From positions 1-49,612 of the forward strand of contig JAQZBV010000015.1 in NCBI GenBank assembly GCA_029237685.1: a DNA stretch of 49,612 bases, read 5' to 3'. This document shows positions 35,179 through 43,727 of the stretch, piece after piece. Position 1 is the stretch's first letter. Every line of letters begins with the position of its first letter. The notes under the pieces were generated by a model that was not told where the DNA came from, made no database searches, and saw only the letters and a program-made list of their open reading frames with translations. This DNA comes from Cytophagaceae bacterium (GTDB lineage Bacteria; Bacteroidota; Bacteroidia; Cytophagales; Cytophagaceae). A program made the position numbers and the translations under genes.

Positions 35179-35234
35179 GTTAAGGTTCTTTAACAGCACG
35201 GTAACATTCGCTTAATAAGGGCAGGTTACTTTTG
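35179..35234 (+). promoter_or_regulatory. PhoB-box-like array and promoter of the beta-helix lipoprotein
   Basis: TAA triplets in NNTAACA-like units at 35181, 35191, 35202 and 35213 are spaced 10, 11 and 11 bp. TACTTTTG (consensus TAnnTTTG) begins at 35227, 14 bp after the last one. This is the same geometry as upstream of the TonB receptor. No good -33 TTTG box is present, consistent with activator dependence. It lies in the 113-bp gap after the receptor stop. Confidence 0.68.
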
Positions 35235-35276
35235 TCAAAACTAGAAGTTAAACCAATTAATTTAAATAGAACAAAA

Positions 35277-36689
35277 ATGAAACACTTATTGAAATCAGTG
35301 CTGGTTCTTGCCCTTGCGGGATTGACCATTGTAGCTTGTAAGAAAAAAGAAGATGATCCAGCTCCTTCAAGCTCAGAAGCGACATTGGAAGGAAATATCA
35401 CATCTAACATGACTTTAGATGCTTCTAAAACATACATGATCAAAGGTAAAGTGTATGTTCAGGATGGCGTTACATTGACGATCCCTGCAGGTACTATATT
35501 GAAAGGTCAAAAATCAAGTCTTGGAACATTGATCATCAACCGTGGTGCAAAACTGATGGCAGAAGGAACAGCTTCTAATCCAATTGTTTTCACATCTGAG
35601 GCAGGTGCTGGTTTCCGTGACCGTGGCGACTGGGGTGGCATCGTAATGTTGGGCCGTGGTAAACAAAATAAAGTTTTAGCTAGTCCTTTTAACGTTGCCA
35701 TTGAAGGGATCACTGCTTCAGGAACAGAGAATGGAACATACGGTGCAGGTACAGGTACACTAGACGATGCTAACAATGCTGGTTCTTTGAAATTCGTACG
35801 TATCGAGTACGCTGGTGTAGTATTATCTGACAACAACGAGTTGAACTCATTGACACTAGGTGCGGTAGGTAGCGGATCAACATTTGAAAACATCCAAGTT
35901 TCTTATGCGAACGACGATGCGATTGAGTGCTTCGGTGGTTCTGCCAACTTCAAATATGTGGTCATCGTTTCTACAAATGATGATGACTTGGATACTGATC
36001 AGGGATACACAGGCGCTATGCAGTATGGTTTAGTGATTCGTGATCCGAGAACTGCTGATTTCTCTGGTGCCCGCGTATGGGAATCTTCATCTGCAGGTGT
36101 TGATGTAGCTCCTGTTTCTAAGCCTTTATTCTCAAACTTTACAGTGCTTGGTCCGTTGGTATACAATAACAACTCGGTTGCTGCTAGTTCTTCAGGACTT
36201 GATGCGGATTACAGAGCGGCTGTTGAATTTAACTCTGGCTCAGAAGTGGAAGTACACAATTCTATCATCCTGGGTTTTGCAGATCAAATCAACCCAGCAA
36301 CTGCAGGTGGTAAAGTTCAAAATTGTGTGTTTGGCTTTAATGGTGGCGACCTGGCATTAACGGGTGTAACAGGTTGTGTAGTGGATTCATTGGAAAACCT
36401 TTACGGATCTGATTTCGCAGCATACCGTTTGGGAGCTAATGCAACTACTGAAGTAGGTGCTCCAACGAATAACGTAGCGTTGAGAACTAACGCGGTATTG
36501 GGTTGGACAACTCCTGCTCCTTTATTGAACTCTTCAAGCACCTATAAAGCTGGTGCTCCAAATGTAAGTGGTGCTAGCTCTTTCTTCGCCAACGAAGCTT
36601 ACTACGGTGCGTTCGGTACTGCTGCAAACTCTGGCTGGAACTGGACTTCTGGTTGGTTGGAGTTCGATCCAAACAATGAAGCTTATTAA
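35277..36689 (+). CDS. surface lipoprotein with right-handed beta-helix-like repeats
   Basis: 470 residues from the ATG at 35277, which places a lipoprotein signal (lipobox IVAC, Cys21) at the start; the frame opens at 35232 but without a good signal. After Cys21 comes KKKEDD, a charged stretch like Bacteroidota lipoprotein surface-export signals. The body is rich in Gly, Asn and Val with repeated short-strand patterns (TLTIPAGTILKG, GTLIINRGAKLMAEGTASNP, IVFTSE), typical of parallel beta-helix proteins. It is downstream of the TonB receptor with its own PhoB-like array, so it may capture substrate for that receptor. Molecular function is not established. Confidence 0.7.
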   Translation: MKHLLKSVLVLALAGLTIVACKKKEDDPAPSSSEATLEGNITSNMTLDASKTYMIKGKVYVQDGVTLTIPAGTILKGQKSSLGTLIINRGAKLMAEGTASNPIVFTSEAGAGFRDRGDWGGIVMLGRGKQNKVLASPFNVAIEGITASGTENGTYGAGTGTLDDANNAGSLKFVRIEYAGVVLSDNNELNSLTLGAVGSGSTFENIQVSYANDDAIECFGGSANFKYVVIVSTNDDDLDTDQGYTGAMQYGLVIRDPRTADFSGARVWESSSAGVDVAPVSKPLFSNFTVLGPLVYNNNSVAASSSGLDADYRAAVEFNSGSEVEVHNSIILGFADQINPATAGGKVQNCVFGFNGGDLALTGVTGCVVDSLENLYGSDFAAYRLGANATTEVGAPTNNVALRTNAVLGWTTPAPLLNSSSTYKAGAPNVSGASSFFANEAYYGAFGTAANSGWNWTSGWLEFDPNNEAY

Positions 36690-36716
36690 TCATAAAAATA
36701 ATTATATTTGAATATT

Positions 36717-36747
36717 AAAAGTCTGCTTCTTCAGGGAGCAGACTTTT
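36717..36747 (+). terminator. rho-independent terminator after the beta-helix lipoprotein
   Basis: An 11-bp stem AAAAGTCTGCT / AGCAGACTTTT (36717-36727 and 36737-36747) has a 9-base loop. It begins 28 bp after the stop codon. Confidence 0.85.
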
Positions 36748-36782
36748 AGTCGTTATAAGGAATGGTAGAAATAAATAGGTGT

Positions 36783-37460
36783 ATGAATAGTGTACAAAAA
36801 ATAACAGGAATGATCGTAGGGTTGATTTTTTTTACTTCATGTTCAAATAAAACAGATCCTAAAGAATACTTTGAGAACGAACAGCAGAAAAAGAATGAGC
36901 TTTCTTTGATTGCGCCGTACGTATTAAAAATGCCGGAAAGAACAGATCAGACGGCATGGTACGAAAGTGATTCGATGAAAGCGTTGCATCAGAAATTACT
37001 GAATCATAACAAGGCAGAGATCCAAGCCTATTATATTGATCCGAAAGACAGCGTTCGCTTTTACCTTGTCAACATGCGCGATTGGTCCAGTTTACATGAG
37101 CGTTATAAGTTGTATGGTGGCATGTATGTAAAAAAGAATGGGGCCATCGATTCACTGACCGAACTCTTTATTACCCCCAGACTACAGAAGGAAGAAGTAG
37201 AGGAGAAGGGTAAGAAATTGTTTGATCAGATCATTTCCGAACGGAACATAGGCCCTTTTTATGAGAATAAGGAATATGTAGAATGGCCATACAAAGGATT
37301 GCTTTATGACGTGAAAAAGAAGCAATGGATCATGACACCGGAAAATGAAATGTACTTCCTGGAGCAGGTGGAAGACAGTGTCAAAATTGCGAATCTTAAG
37401 CGCACTGAAGAAATGAAAGACAGTACGAGAAGAGCGAACAGTATACAGAACATCAGATAG
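36783..37460 (+). CDS. lipoprotein of unknown function (225 aa)
   Basis: From the ATG at 36783 (MNSVQKITGMIVGLIFFTSC) there is a lipoprotein signal with Cys20; an earlier ATG at 36762 is possible. The mature part is mixed alpha/beta, Lys/Glu-rich, with motifs such as YYIDPKDSVRFYLVNMRDWS and EWPYKGLLYDVKKKQWIMTP that I do not recognise. It lies between the beta-helix lipoprotein and phoX, after a terminator, so it probably has its own promoter. Confidence 0.65.
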   Translation: MNSVQKITGMIVGLIFFTSCSNKTDPKEYFENEQQKKNELSLIAPYVLKMPERTDQTAWYESDSMKALHQKLLNHNKAEIQAYYIDPKDSVRFYLVNMRDWSSLHERYKLYGGMYVKKNGAIDSLTELFITPRLQKEEVEEKGKKLFDQIISERNIGPFYENKEYVEWPYKGLLYDVKKKQWIMTPENEMYFLEQVEDSVKIANLKRTEEMKDSTRRANSIQNIR

Positions 37461-37465
37461 CCCCA

Positions 37466-37523
37466 CGTAATAATAACGTAACATTCAGTTTATGTTGTGG
37501 TAACAGCATTTAGCGTAATTCGT
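37466..37523 (+). promoter_or_regulatory. PhoB-box-like array upstream of phoX
   Basis: TAA triplets at 37468, 37479 and 37501 fit an 11-bp lattice (11, then 22), with the middle slot at 37490 filled by a weaker TTA. The units read like CGTAACA and GGTAACA, matching the arrays at 32265-32298 and 35181-35213. A weak TAATTCGT box at 37516 is 15 bp after the last unit; TACCTTTTG at 37551 is an alternative -7. The distance to the phoX start is about 200 bp. Confidence 0.55.
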
Positions 37524-37561
37524 ATTCAGTTCGACTGAAATTTTTTTTGTTACCTTTTGTT

Positions 37562-37593
37562 AACGGATACCGAAGAAGTCGGTATCCGTTTTT
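37562..37593 (+). terminator. strong hairpin in front of phoX (terminator or leader stem-loop)
   Basis: A perfect 12-bp stem, 37562-37573 with 37579-37590 (AACGGATACCGA / TCGGTATCCGTT), has a 5-base loop and is followed by TTT. It may end the upstream lipoprotein transcript. If phoX starts at the array 50-100 bp upstream, the hairpin lies in the phoX leader and could attenuate or stabilise it. The sequence alone does not decide. Confidence 0.6.
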
Positions 37594-37726
37594 ATGAAAA
37601 AAATTTTCCAACACATATTCTTTCCTTAACATTCACCGCCTCTTCTTTATCTTAAGATGAAAGCTTGTTTACACGAGTATAACACTGCACCGGGATATTT
37701 GCCTAATCAAAAAATCAATCCCGGTT

Positions 37727-39643
37727 ATGAAAAGATTTTACACAACATTAATGATGGCATGTGCTGTAGCCTCGGCTCAGGCACAAACTGATGGGTTTCT
37801 ATTTGACGTAGAAATCGATGTCAATTACGCGCAGAAATCTGTGCATGTTCCTGCTTCTCCTTTTGAATCACAAGTTTTGTTTATCGGTGGAGTAGACAAC
37901 GTGCAAACAGTAGATGCAAACGGCGAACCTAACGGAGAAGCAACGGCCAAGCAATGGCATGACTTCATCGGTTTTACACCCGACAATTCCGGATCAGGGG
38001 ATTTGGGATGGGTAACGATAAATCACGAAATGATCGCTGCTGACGCTAAAATTGGCGATGGCGGAGGAATGACTGTGTTCAAAGTAAGAAAAGCTGTAGA
38101 TGGCACACTGGAAGTAGTTACGCAAACTTTGGCTGATGGCCGTACCGGTGAATTTTTTAACGTGGATTTCAAAAACACTACCGGTGAAACCGGTATGAAC
38201 TGCGGCGGGATCGTGGGTCCTGACGGTCGTATCTGGACGGCTGAAGAATGGTACCAGGGAAGCAACGCGGCCATCTCCGGCGGTGTTACAGACCTGAACG
38301 ATTTTACGATTGGTACTACGACTCCTAATGGCTTTCCTGGCTTTAACGGAACAACCATTGCTAAATTCCAAAACTTTAACTGGATGACGGAAATTGATCC
38401 GAAAGAAGCGAAAGCCATTAGAAAGCAGTACAACTGGGGAAAAGCTGGTTATGAAGGTGGTGCCATTGCCGATGACGGTACGGTATACTTAGGTGAAGAC
38501 GGTACTCCAGGCTTGTTCACTAAATTCGTTCCTGCAAATGCCTCAGCACTTCCTATCGATTATACGCAAGGTCAATTGTATGTGTACAAGCACGATGCTA
38601 CAGGTCCTCAAGGCCCATGGGTTGCTGTAGACAATACAGACCTTGACAACATGTTGAACCTATCTTATGCGGCTGGCGCTTCCAATACCGTTTCTTCTGC
38701 CCTGGCCCCTTCTATCTTTGATCGTTTGGAGTGGGTAGCTATCAATAAGAATACAGGTAAAGTATATATTACAGAAACAGGCGTTGATGGATTAAACCTT
38801 ACTACTCCCGTATCCGAAGGTTTCGTAATAGATCCTCACTTTGTAACGGCTTACAAAAACTTTTATAAACAAAAGTTCGGTGCAGAGTTTCCTGGTACCG
38901 ATGCTGCCGCATTGGATTCTGTCAGAACAGGCAAATTCAACGATTACTATGGTCGTGTATTGGAATATGACCCAGCAACAGGCGTGGTAAAAAGCTTCCT
39001 GGAAGGCGGTCCGTACTTCTCTGCTTCTCCATCTTCTGCTGCTTATCCTGAAAAACACTTAACAAATCCTGATGGTTTAGCTTTCCTGTATGTGAATGGA
39101 AAAACCTTCATGGTGATAGAAGAAGATTTGAACGGAAGAACCTTTGGACGTATGCCTGCTGAATTTTCAGGCGGTAACCAAACGGTATGTGAAATGTTTT
39201 TGCTGGACATGTCTATTGAAAGCCCTACCGTCGATGATTTAGTAAAAATAGCAGCTTGTGCTCCTGGTGGAGAAATTACAGGATTGGCTGTGATGGACGA
39301 TGGAAATACTATCTTGTTTAATAATCAACATCCTGATACAGGAAACGATTATCCTTACAACAACTCTGTGACCGTAGCGGTGACCGGCTTCAAACAAGCT
39401 GTGGTGACTGGATTGTTTGACCGTCCGAAATTTGATGACGATGATAAATTCAGCATCTGGCCAAACCCTGCCTCAAGAGAATTGAAATTGAATAAAGTGA
39501 CGGATGTAGCCATCTACGACAACACCGGCATGAGAATAAGCGTGAGCAGAAACACTGATGTTATAGATATTTCTATGTTAAGATCTGGTATCTATTACAT
39601 TCAAAACGCAGAAGGCCTTACAAAAAAGTTAGTGGTCGAATAA
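37727..39643 (+). CDS. phoX: PhoX-family alkaline phosphatase exported by T9SS
   Basis: 638 residues. Signal peptide to about 20 (ASAQAQ). The PhoX (DUF839) body has VTINHEM with E101, GMNCGGIVGPDGRIWTAEE with C159 at the position of the iron-binding cysteine of PhoX, and NPDGLAF and EDLNGRTFGRMP further on. The last ~65 residues (SIWPNPASRELKL...SGIYYIQN...KKLVVE) are a T9SS sorting domain. PhoX enzymes hydrolyse phosphomonoesters using iron and calcium and are induced by phosphate starvation. The PhoB-like array at 37466-37523 supports that here. Ends at the terminator at 39669. Confidence 0.88.
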   Translation: MKRFYTTLMMACAVASAQAQTDGFLFDVEIDVNYAQKSVHVPASPFESQVLFIGGVDNVQTVDANGEPNGEATAKQWHDFIGFTPDNSGSGDLGWVTINHEMIAADAKIGDGGGMTVFKVRKAVDGTLEVVTQTLADGRTGEFFNVDFKNTTGETGMNCGGIVGPDGRIWTAEEWYQGSNAAISGGVTDLNDFTIGTTTPNGFPGFNGTTIAKFQNFNWMTEIDPKEAKAIRKQYNWGKAGYEGGAIADDGTVYLGEDGTPGLFTKFVPANASALPIDYTQGQLYVYKHDATGPQGPWVAVDNTDLDNMLNLSYAAGASNTVSSALAPSIFDRLEWVAINKNTGKVYITETGVDGLNLTTPVSEGFVIDPHFVTAYKNFYKQKFGAEFPGTDAAALDSVRTGKFNDYYGRVLEYDPATGVVKSFLEGGPYFSASPSSAAYPEKHLTNPDGLAFLYVNGKTFMVIEEDLNGRTFGRMPAEFSGGNQTVCEMFLLDMSIESPTVDDLVKIAACAPGGEITGLAVMDDGNTILFNNQHPDTGNDYPYNNSVTVAVTGFKQAVVTGLFDRPKFDDDDKFSIWPNPASRELKLNKVTDVAIYDNTGMRISVSRNTDVIDISMLRSGIYYIQNAEGLTKKLVVE

Positions 39644-39668
39644 ATACTATTTTTTCATCTTGGAATGG

Positions 39669-39696
39669 CCCGGCAGGTTTTTACCTGCCGGGTTTT
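39669..39696 (+). terminator. rho-independent terminator of phoX
   Basis: A 9-bp GC-rich stem CCCGGCAGG / CCTGCCGGG (39669-39677 and 39684-39692) is followed by TTTT. It begins 26 bp after the phoX stop and isolates the diheme operon downstream. Confidence 0.92.
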
Positions 39697-39722
39697 GTGT
39701 GTTATAATTAAGAATAAATGAT

Positions 39723-41672
39723 ATGTGTGTCAGAAAGATTTCTTTGGGAATGAGTGTATGTATGTTTATCGTAGTGGCGGCTTTATTCTCTTTTCAAACG
39801 GCTATGCCTTCAGATAAAGCCTACCCGGCTTACTTGAAACAGCTGGATGAATTTACACAGGCAGTGACAGATTTTCGATCGGTCGTTTCTGTGGCAAAAA
39901 AACATAACAGGAAAGAACAACTAAAGTTTCAACAGCGTTACCTGCAACTTCGCGAAAAATATGCCACAGTGGAATGGTTGTTTGAATACATGGATCCGGA
40001 AGCCAGCAAGAACTACATCAACGGAGCGCCCTTGCCTCACTTGCTGTTTAATTCTGCCAACCTGGAAGTCGTAGAGCCGGAAGGCTTGCAATGCATCGAT
40101 GAATTGGTTTTTGCGCCGGCTGAGGAGTTTGATCCGCAGGCATTGAATTTGTTAGCACAGTCGTTGGAAACAAAGATGAAAGAATACACGGTGTTGCAGC
40201 GGCACAGCCAGGCTTCAGTTCGCATGATGATAGAAGCCATGCGGTTTCAGCTCATTAAAATATTTACGTTAAAAATTACCGGTTTTGATACACCCGGTTC
40301 TCTGAATGGTTTGAAGGATGCGGCTGCCAGTCTTTCCGCCATGAATACTTACCTCATGCATTACGATCCCCTCATCAGCAAACATACCAAAGTAGGGAGT
40401 GCCTTGGTGCATGCTGAATTTAAAAAAGCAGAGGCTTACCTGCGTACACATCCGGATTTCGACTCGTTTGACCGGATCTATTTTTACCGCCAACATGTGT
40501 CAGTCTTGTATGAAATGCTCTACCACATCCAAGCACAGTCCGGCGTAGAGTTTTACGATGAAGTGATCAAAACACCCACGACGTTTAATTACCGCTCGAA
40601 GAATATTTTCGCAGCTGATTTTTTAAACCGTTCCGCTTATCAGAACATTCCTGCTGCGTTGCAACAAAATAAGTCTTTATCAGCACTGGGAGAATTGTTG
40701 TTTTTTGATCCGGTACTTTCAGATAATGGTCTGCGAAGCTGTGCATCGTGTCATCATCCGGACATGGCCTTTTCAGACGGCAAGGCGAAAAGCATAGCCA
40801 CCGATTTTAACGGCACCGTCAAACGCAATGCACCCGGATTAATCAATGCGGTATTCTCAGATCGGTTCTTCTACGATTTACGCACCAATAGTTTGGAAGA
40901 TCAGATCGACCACGTTGTGTCTTCCGATCATGAGTTTCATTCTTCATTTATTATGATTGAACAACGATTGAGTTTAAGCACAGAATACATAGACTTGTTT
41001 AAAAATGCTTTTCCTATGCTAGGAAAAAATCCCATCAACAAGTATTCCATCTCTACTGCTATTTCAAGCTATGTCGGTTCTTTGGTTGCTTTTGATTCCC
41101 CTTTCGATCGTTACATGCGCAAAGAGACGGAGACCCTTTCACCAGAGGTGTTGCATGGCGCCAATCTTTTTTTGGGCAAAGCTAAATGTGGTACCTGTCA
41201 TTTTGCTCCACTCTTCAATGGCATGGTGCCGCCTTACTACAAAGAAAACGAATCTGAAGTGCTCGGCGTCACGACCATCGATGATTTTCTGCATCCTGCT
41301 TTAGACGATGATTTGGGACGATCCAAAGGACAGTTGAAAGAGCAGGCGGACATCTACAACCATTCCTTCAAAACGCCTACGGTGAGAAATGTAGCCTTCA
41401 CTGCACCCTACATGCACAATGGGGCTTACAAAGACCTCGCTACGGTTGTTTCCTTTTACAATGCCGGCGGTGGCAAAGGCCTGGGCTTGGACATTCCCAA
41501 TCAGACCTTGCCCGAAGATTCGCTGGGACTGAGCGAAGTGGAGATGAAAGCGCTGGTGAGCTTTATGCAGTCGCTGTCAGATACGACCGGCTTAAACAAA
41601 AGACCGGCTCGTTTACCCCGCATGGATAAGCAGGAAAAATTCAATACAAGGTTGATAGGAGGAGAGTATTGA
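39723..41672 (+). CDS. MauG-like diheme cytochrome c peroxidase with helical N-terminal domain
   Basis: 649 residues. N-terminal export signal/anchor to about 26. A mostly helical domain of about 30-300 follows, resembling N-domains seen in Bacteroidota diheme enzymes (EYMDPEASKNYINGAPLPHL, EPEGLQCIDEL). The C-terminal diheme peroxidase/MauG domain covers about 305-640 with heme sites C340-x2-C343-H344 (RSCASCHH) and C489-x2-C492-H493 (AKCGTCHF). Members reduce peroxide or oxidise protein side chains using two c-hemes in the periplasm. It starts a three-gene coupled operon: its TGA overlaps the next ATG by one base. The substrate is unknown. Confidence 0.87.
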   Translation: MCVRKISLGMSVCMFIVVAALFSFQTAMPSDKAYPAYLKQLDEFTQAVTDFRSVVSVAKKHNRKEQLKFQQRYLQLREKYATVEWLFEYMDPEASKNYINGAPLPHLLFNSANLEVVEPEGLQCIDELVFAPAEEFDPQALNLLAQSLETKMKEYTVLQRHSQASVRMMIEAMRFQLIKIFTLKITGFDTPGSLNGLKDAAASLSAMNTYLMHYDPLISKHTKVGSALVHAEFKKAEAYLRTHPDFDSFDRIYFYRQHVSVLYEMLYHIQAQSGVEFYDEVIKTPTTFNYRSKNIFAADFLNRSAYQNIPAALQQNKSLSALGELLFFDPVLSDNGLRSCASCHHPDMAFSDGKAKSIATDFNGTVKRNAPGLINAVFSDRFFYDLRTNSLEDQIDHVVSSDHEFHSSFIMIEQRLSLSTEYIDLFKNAFPMLGKNPINKYSISTAISSYVGSLVAFDSPFDRYMRKETETLSPEVLHGANLFLGKAKCGTCHFAPLFNGMVPPYYKENESEVLGVTTIDDFLHPALDDDLGRSKGQLKEQADIYNHSFKTPTVRNVAFTAPYMHNGAYKDLATVVSFYNAGGGKGLGLDIPNQTLPEDSLGLSEVEMKALVSFMQSLSDTTGLNKRPARLPRMDKQEKFNTRLIGGEY

Positions 41673-42238
41673 TGAGGACTCGTACGTTTGTATTACTATG
41701 GTTTATTACGTCTTCTGTTGTGGCGCAGGAGTGGCCTACGTTGCAACAGAGGTATCGGTTAAAACGCATCTCTTCTGTCCCTGTTTTAGAAAAAAAGCAG
41801 CCCGAGTATTATATCTATTATTTTTTTTCGCCGGAGTGCCCTTTGTGCATCAACTATAGCATTGCGGTGAAAGAATGGGAGGATAGCCTGAACATACAAA
41901 CGGTGGTGATCCTTCCTGGCAAACAAGTAAAGAAGTTACGCGAAGAGTATATGACAAAATATTTAAGCGATCAACAGGTATATCAGGATGCGACCTACAG
42001 ATTCAGCCAACACCTGCAGGTCACCGTTACGCCGGAGGTCGTATTGACAGATGCCAAAGGAGCGGTATTGTATAAAGGCCTGATCGACGATTGGGTGACT
42101 GCGCTTGGCGTTTATAAGAAAAAAGCCGAGCATTATTATTTGCGAGAAGCTATAGCCGCTTGCCGCAATGGAGAGCAGTATACCAAAGAGACTTCGCCTA
42201 TTGGTTGTTTTATAGTTGTACCCAACACCACACGATGA
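41672..42238 (+). CDS. exported thioredoxin-fold protein with CPLC motif
   Basis: 188 residues from the ATG at 41672 (overlapping the preceding TGA by one base). Signal peptide to about 18 (SSVVAQ). The thioredoxin-like pattern YFFSPECPLCINYS gives C-P-L-C at the usual redox-active place, and VTVTPEVVLTD matches the cis-Pro region. It could deliver electrons, maintain heme-site cysteines, or sense redox for the flanking diheme and copper enzymes. The last four bases overlap the next gene (ATGA). A dedicated role with these enzymes is inferred from the coupling. Confidence 0.8.
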   Translation: MRTRTFVLLWFITSSVVAQEWPTLQQRYRLKRISSVPVLEKKQPEYYIYYFFSPECPLCINYSIAVKEWEDSLNIQTVVILPGKQVKKLREEYMTKYLSDQQVYQDATYRFSQHLQVTVTPEVVLTDAKGAVLYKGLIDDWVTALGVYKKKAEHYYLREAIAACRNGEQYTKETSPIGCFIVVPNTTR

Positions 42239-43566
42239 GCATACAAAGAAAAAGCTGGATAATCCTTTTATGTTTGCTCGCAGGCCTATCCTCACAGGCT
42301 CAGCAAGTCATTTCATATCATGAGCACATTGCGCCCATCATCCTACACAATTGTACACCTTGTCATCGCGATCAAGGCGGTGCGCCCTTTGCACTGACAA
42401 CTTACGATGAAGTAGCACGGCGCGGTCCCTTTATTCAATACGTCACAGAGAAAGGCAACATGCCCCCCTGGAAACCGAATCCGGAGTACCGGCACTTTGT
42501 CGGTGAAAAAGTATTGAGCAAAGAAGAGTTGCAGCTGATCGTTTCCTGGGTTGAACAAGGAATGCCGAAAGGGAAACGAAAGCCGAAGAAGAAACCATTG
42601 GTGCTGCTTCCTGCCGAGCCTTTGCCCGATATGGTGTTGAAGATGAAAGCACCGGTGCGCATACCCGGTAACAATCAGTCGACTTACATCTGTTATAAAA
42701 TTCCATACGAATTACCTGCTGATACATTTGGTGCAGCGATTCGTTTTGTGCCTGGAAATAAGCAACTCGCGCACCATGCCAGTTGTCAGCTGTTTGCTTT
42801 GGCTGAAGGAGCAGATCCTGTTTCGTCGCCTGATTTTTTTTATTACACCGATTCAACACGTATAGACGATGCGCATGATTTTTCTTTTTTCAACATGGTG
42901 GGGAAAGACGGTCGCTACCCGGAAGAAACGCTTCACTTCGGCTGGCTGCCCGGCAGTTCAGTGCAAGAGTACGGGAAAGGAATCGGATACCGCATTCCCA
43001 GGAAAGGCGTATTGTTGATCCGCAACTACCACTACGGCCCTACACCCATAGCGCAGGAGGATCAAGCGGAAGTGCATTTTTTCTTTGCCAAAGAAAAAGT
43101 ATCGCGTATGATTCAGTTTGCCGCCTTCAAACCGAAGCGCCTATTTTCCGACTCTACGGAATGGAAGATTCCGGCAGACTCTATGGTGGAGCATTGGGTG
43201 AAGGTGAAGTTCCACGACCGCATTTCACTGATCGCCATCAATCCGCACATGCATTTGCTGGGGCGTTATGTGAAAGTTTACGTTGTGACTCCTTCTCAGG
43301 ACACCATACCTTTGATTGAGATCAAAGATTGGGATTTCAACTGGCAGGATTTTTACCGTTTTCAAACGATGGTGGATATTCCCAAAGGTTCAATTTTATA
43401 TGCCAAGGGAATTTTCGACAATACTGCGGCCAATATAAGAAATCCTTTTCGACCGCCCCAGCCCGTCTACTTTGAGCGTGGGATGGACGATACAGATGAA
43501 ATGCTTAGGTTGGTCTTGTTGTATTTGCCTTACAAGGAAGGAGATGAAACGTTGAGTTTGGAGTAA
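42235..43566 (+). CDS. c-heme plus copper type II (PHM/DBH-like) monooxygenase
   Basis: 443 residues from the ATG at 42235 that overlaps the upstream stop (ATGA). Signal peptide to about 22. An N-terminal one-heme domain has C40-x2-C43-H44 (NCTPCH) and NMPPWKP, the PSCyt-type pattern. A copper monooxygenase body follows with H180-H181 and H266 for the first copper. H338-x-H340 (NPHMH) and Met423 in TDEMLRLVLLYLP (compare DEMC in PHM/DBH) fit the second copper. All expected ligands are present. It may hydroxylate a small molecule or peptide in the periplasm, receiving electrons through its heme. Substrate unknown. Confidence 0.82.
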   Translation: MSIQRKSWIILLCLLAGLSSQAQQVISYHEHIAPIILHNCTPCHRDQGGAPFALTTYDEVARRGPFIQYVTEKGNMPPWKPNPEYRHFVGEKVLSKEELQLIVSWVEQGMPKGKRKPKKKPLVLLPAEPLPDMVLKMKAPVRIPGNNQSTYICYKIPYELPADTFGAAIRFVPGNKQLAHHASCQLFALAEGADPVSSPDFFYYTDSTRIDDAHDFSFFNMVGKDGRYPEETLHFGWLPGSSVQEYGKGIGYRIPRKGVLLIRNYHYGPTPIAQEDQAEVHFFFAKEKVSRMIQFAAFKPKRLFSDSTEWKIPADSMVEHWVKVKFHDRISLIAINPHMHLLGRYVKVYVVTPSQDTIPLIEIKDWDFNWQDFYRFQTMVDIPKGSILYAKGIFDNTAANIRNPFRPPQPVYFERGMDDTDEMLRLVLLYLPYKEGDETLSLE

Positions 43567-43658
43567 GACCGGTACGTGTCTCCAAACGAGGTGTTGAGAA
43601 GGTGATCTATTTAGTAGGTATTTCATTGCCGGAGCGACTATATTTTAATGGCTGTTTA

Positions 43659-43690
43659 TTGAAATATAAGAAGGGCACTGACTATATTTG
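43659..43690 (+). promoter_or_regulatory. Bacteroidota-type promoter of the CDF transporter gene
   Basis: TATATTTG at 43683-43690 matches the -7 consensus TAnnTTTG exactly. A TTG at 43659-43661 gives a 21-bp spacing to it as the -33 element. It is 37 bp before the ATG at 43728. Confidence 0.6.
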
Positions 43691-43727
43691 GTCTTTCTTT
43701 TTCACCCATTCATCCACTTTCCCATTC

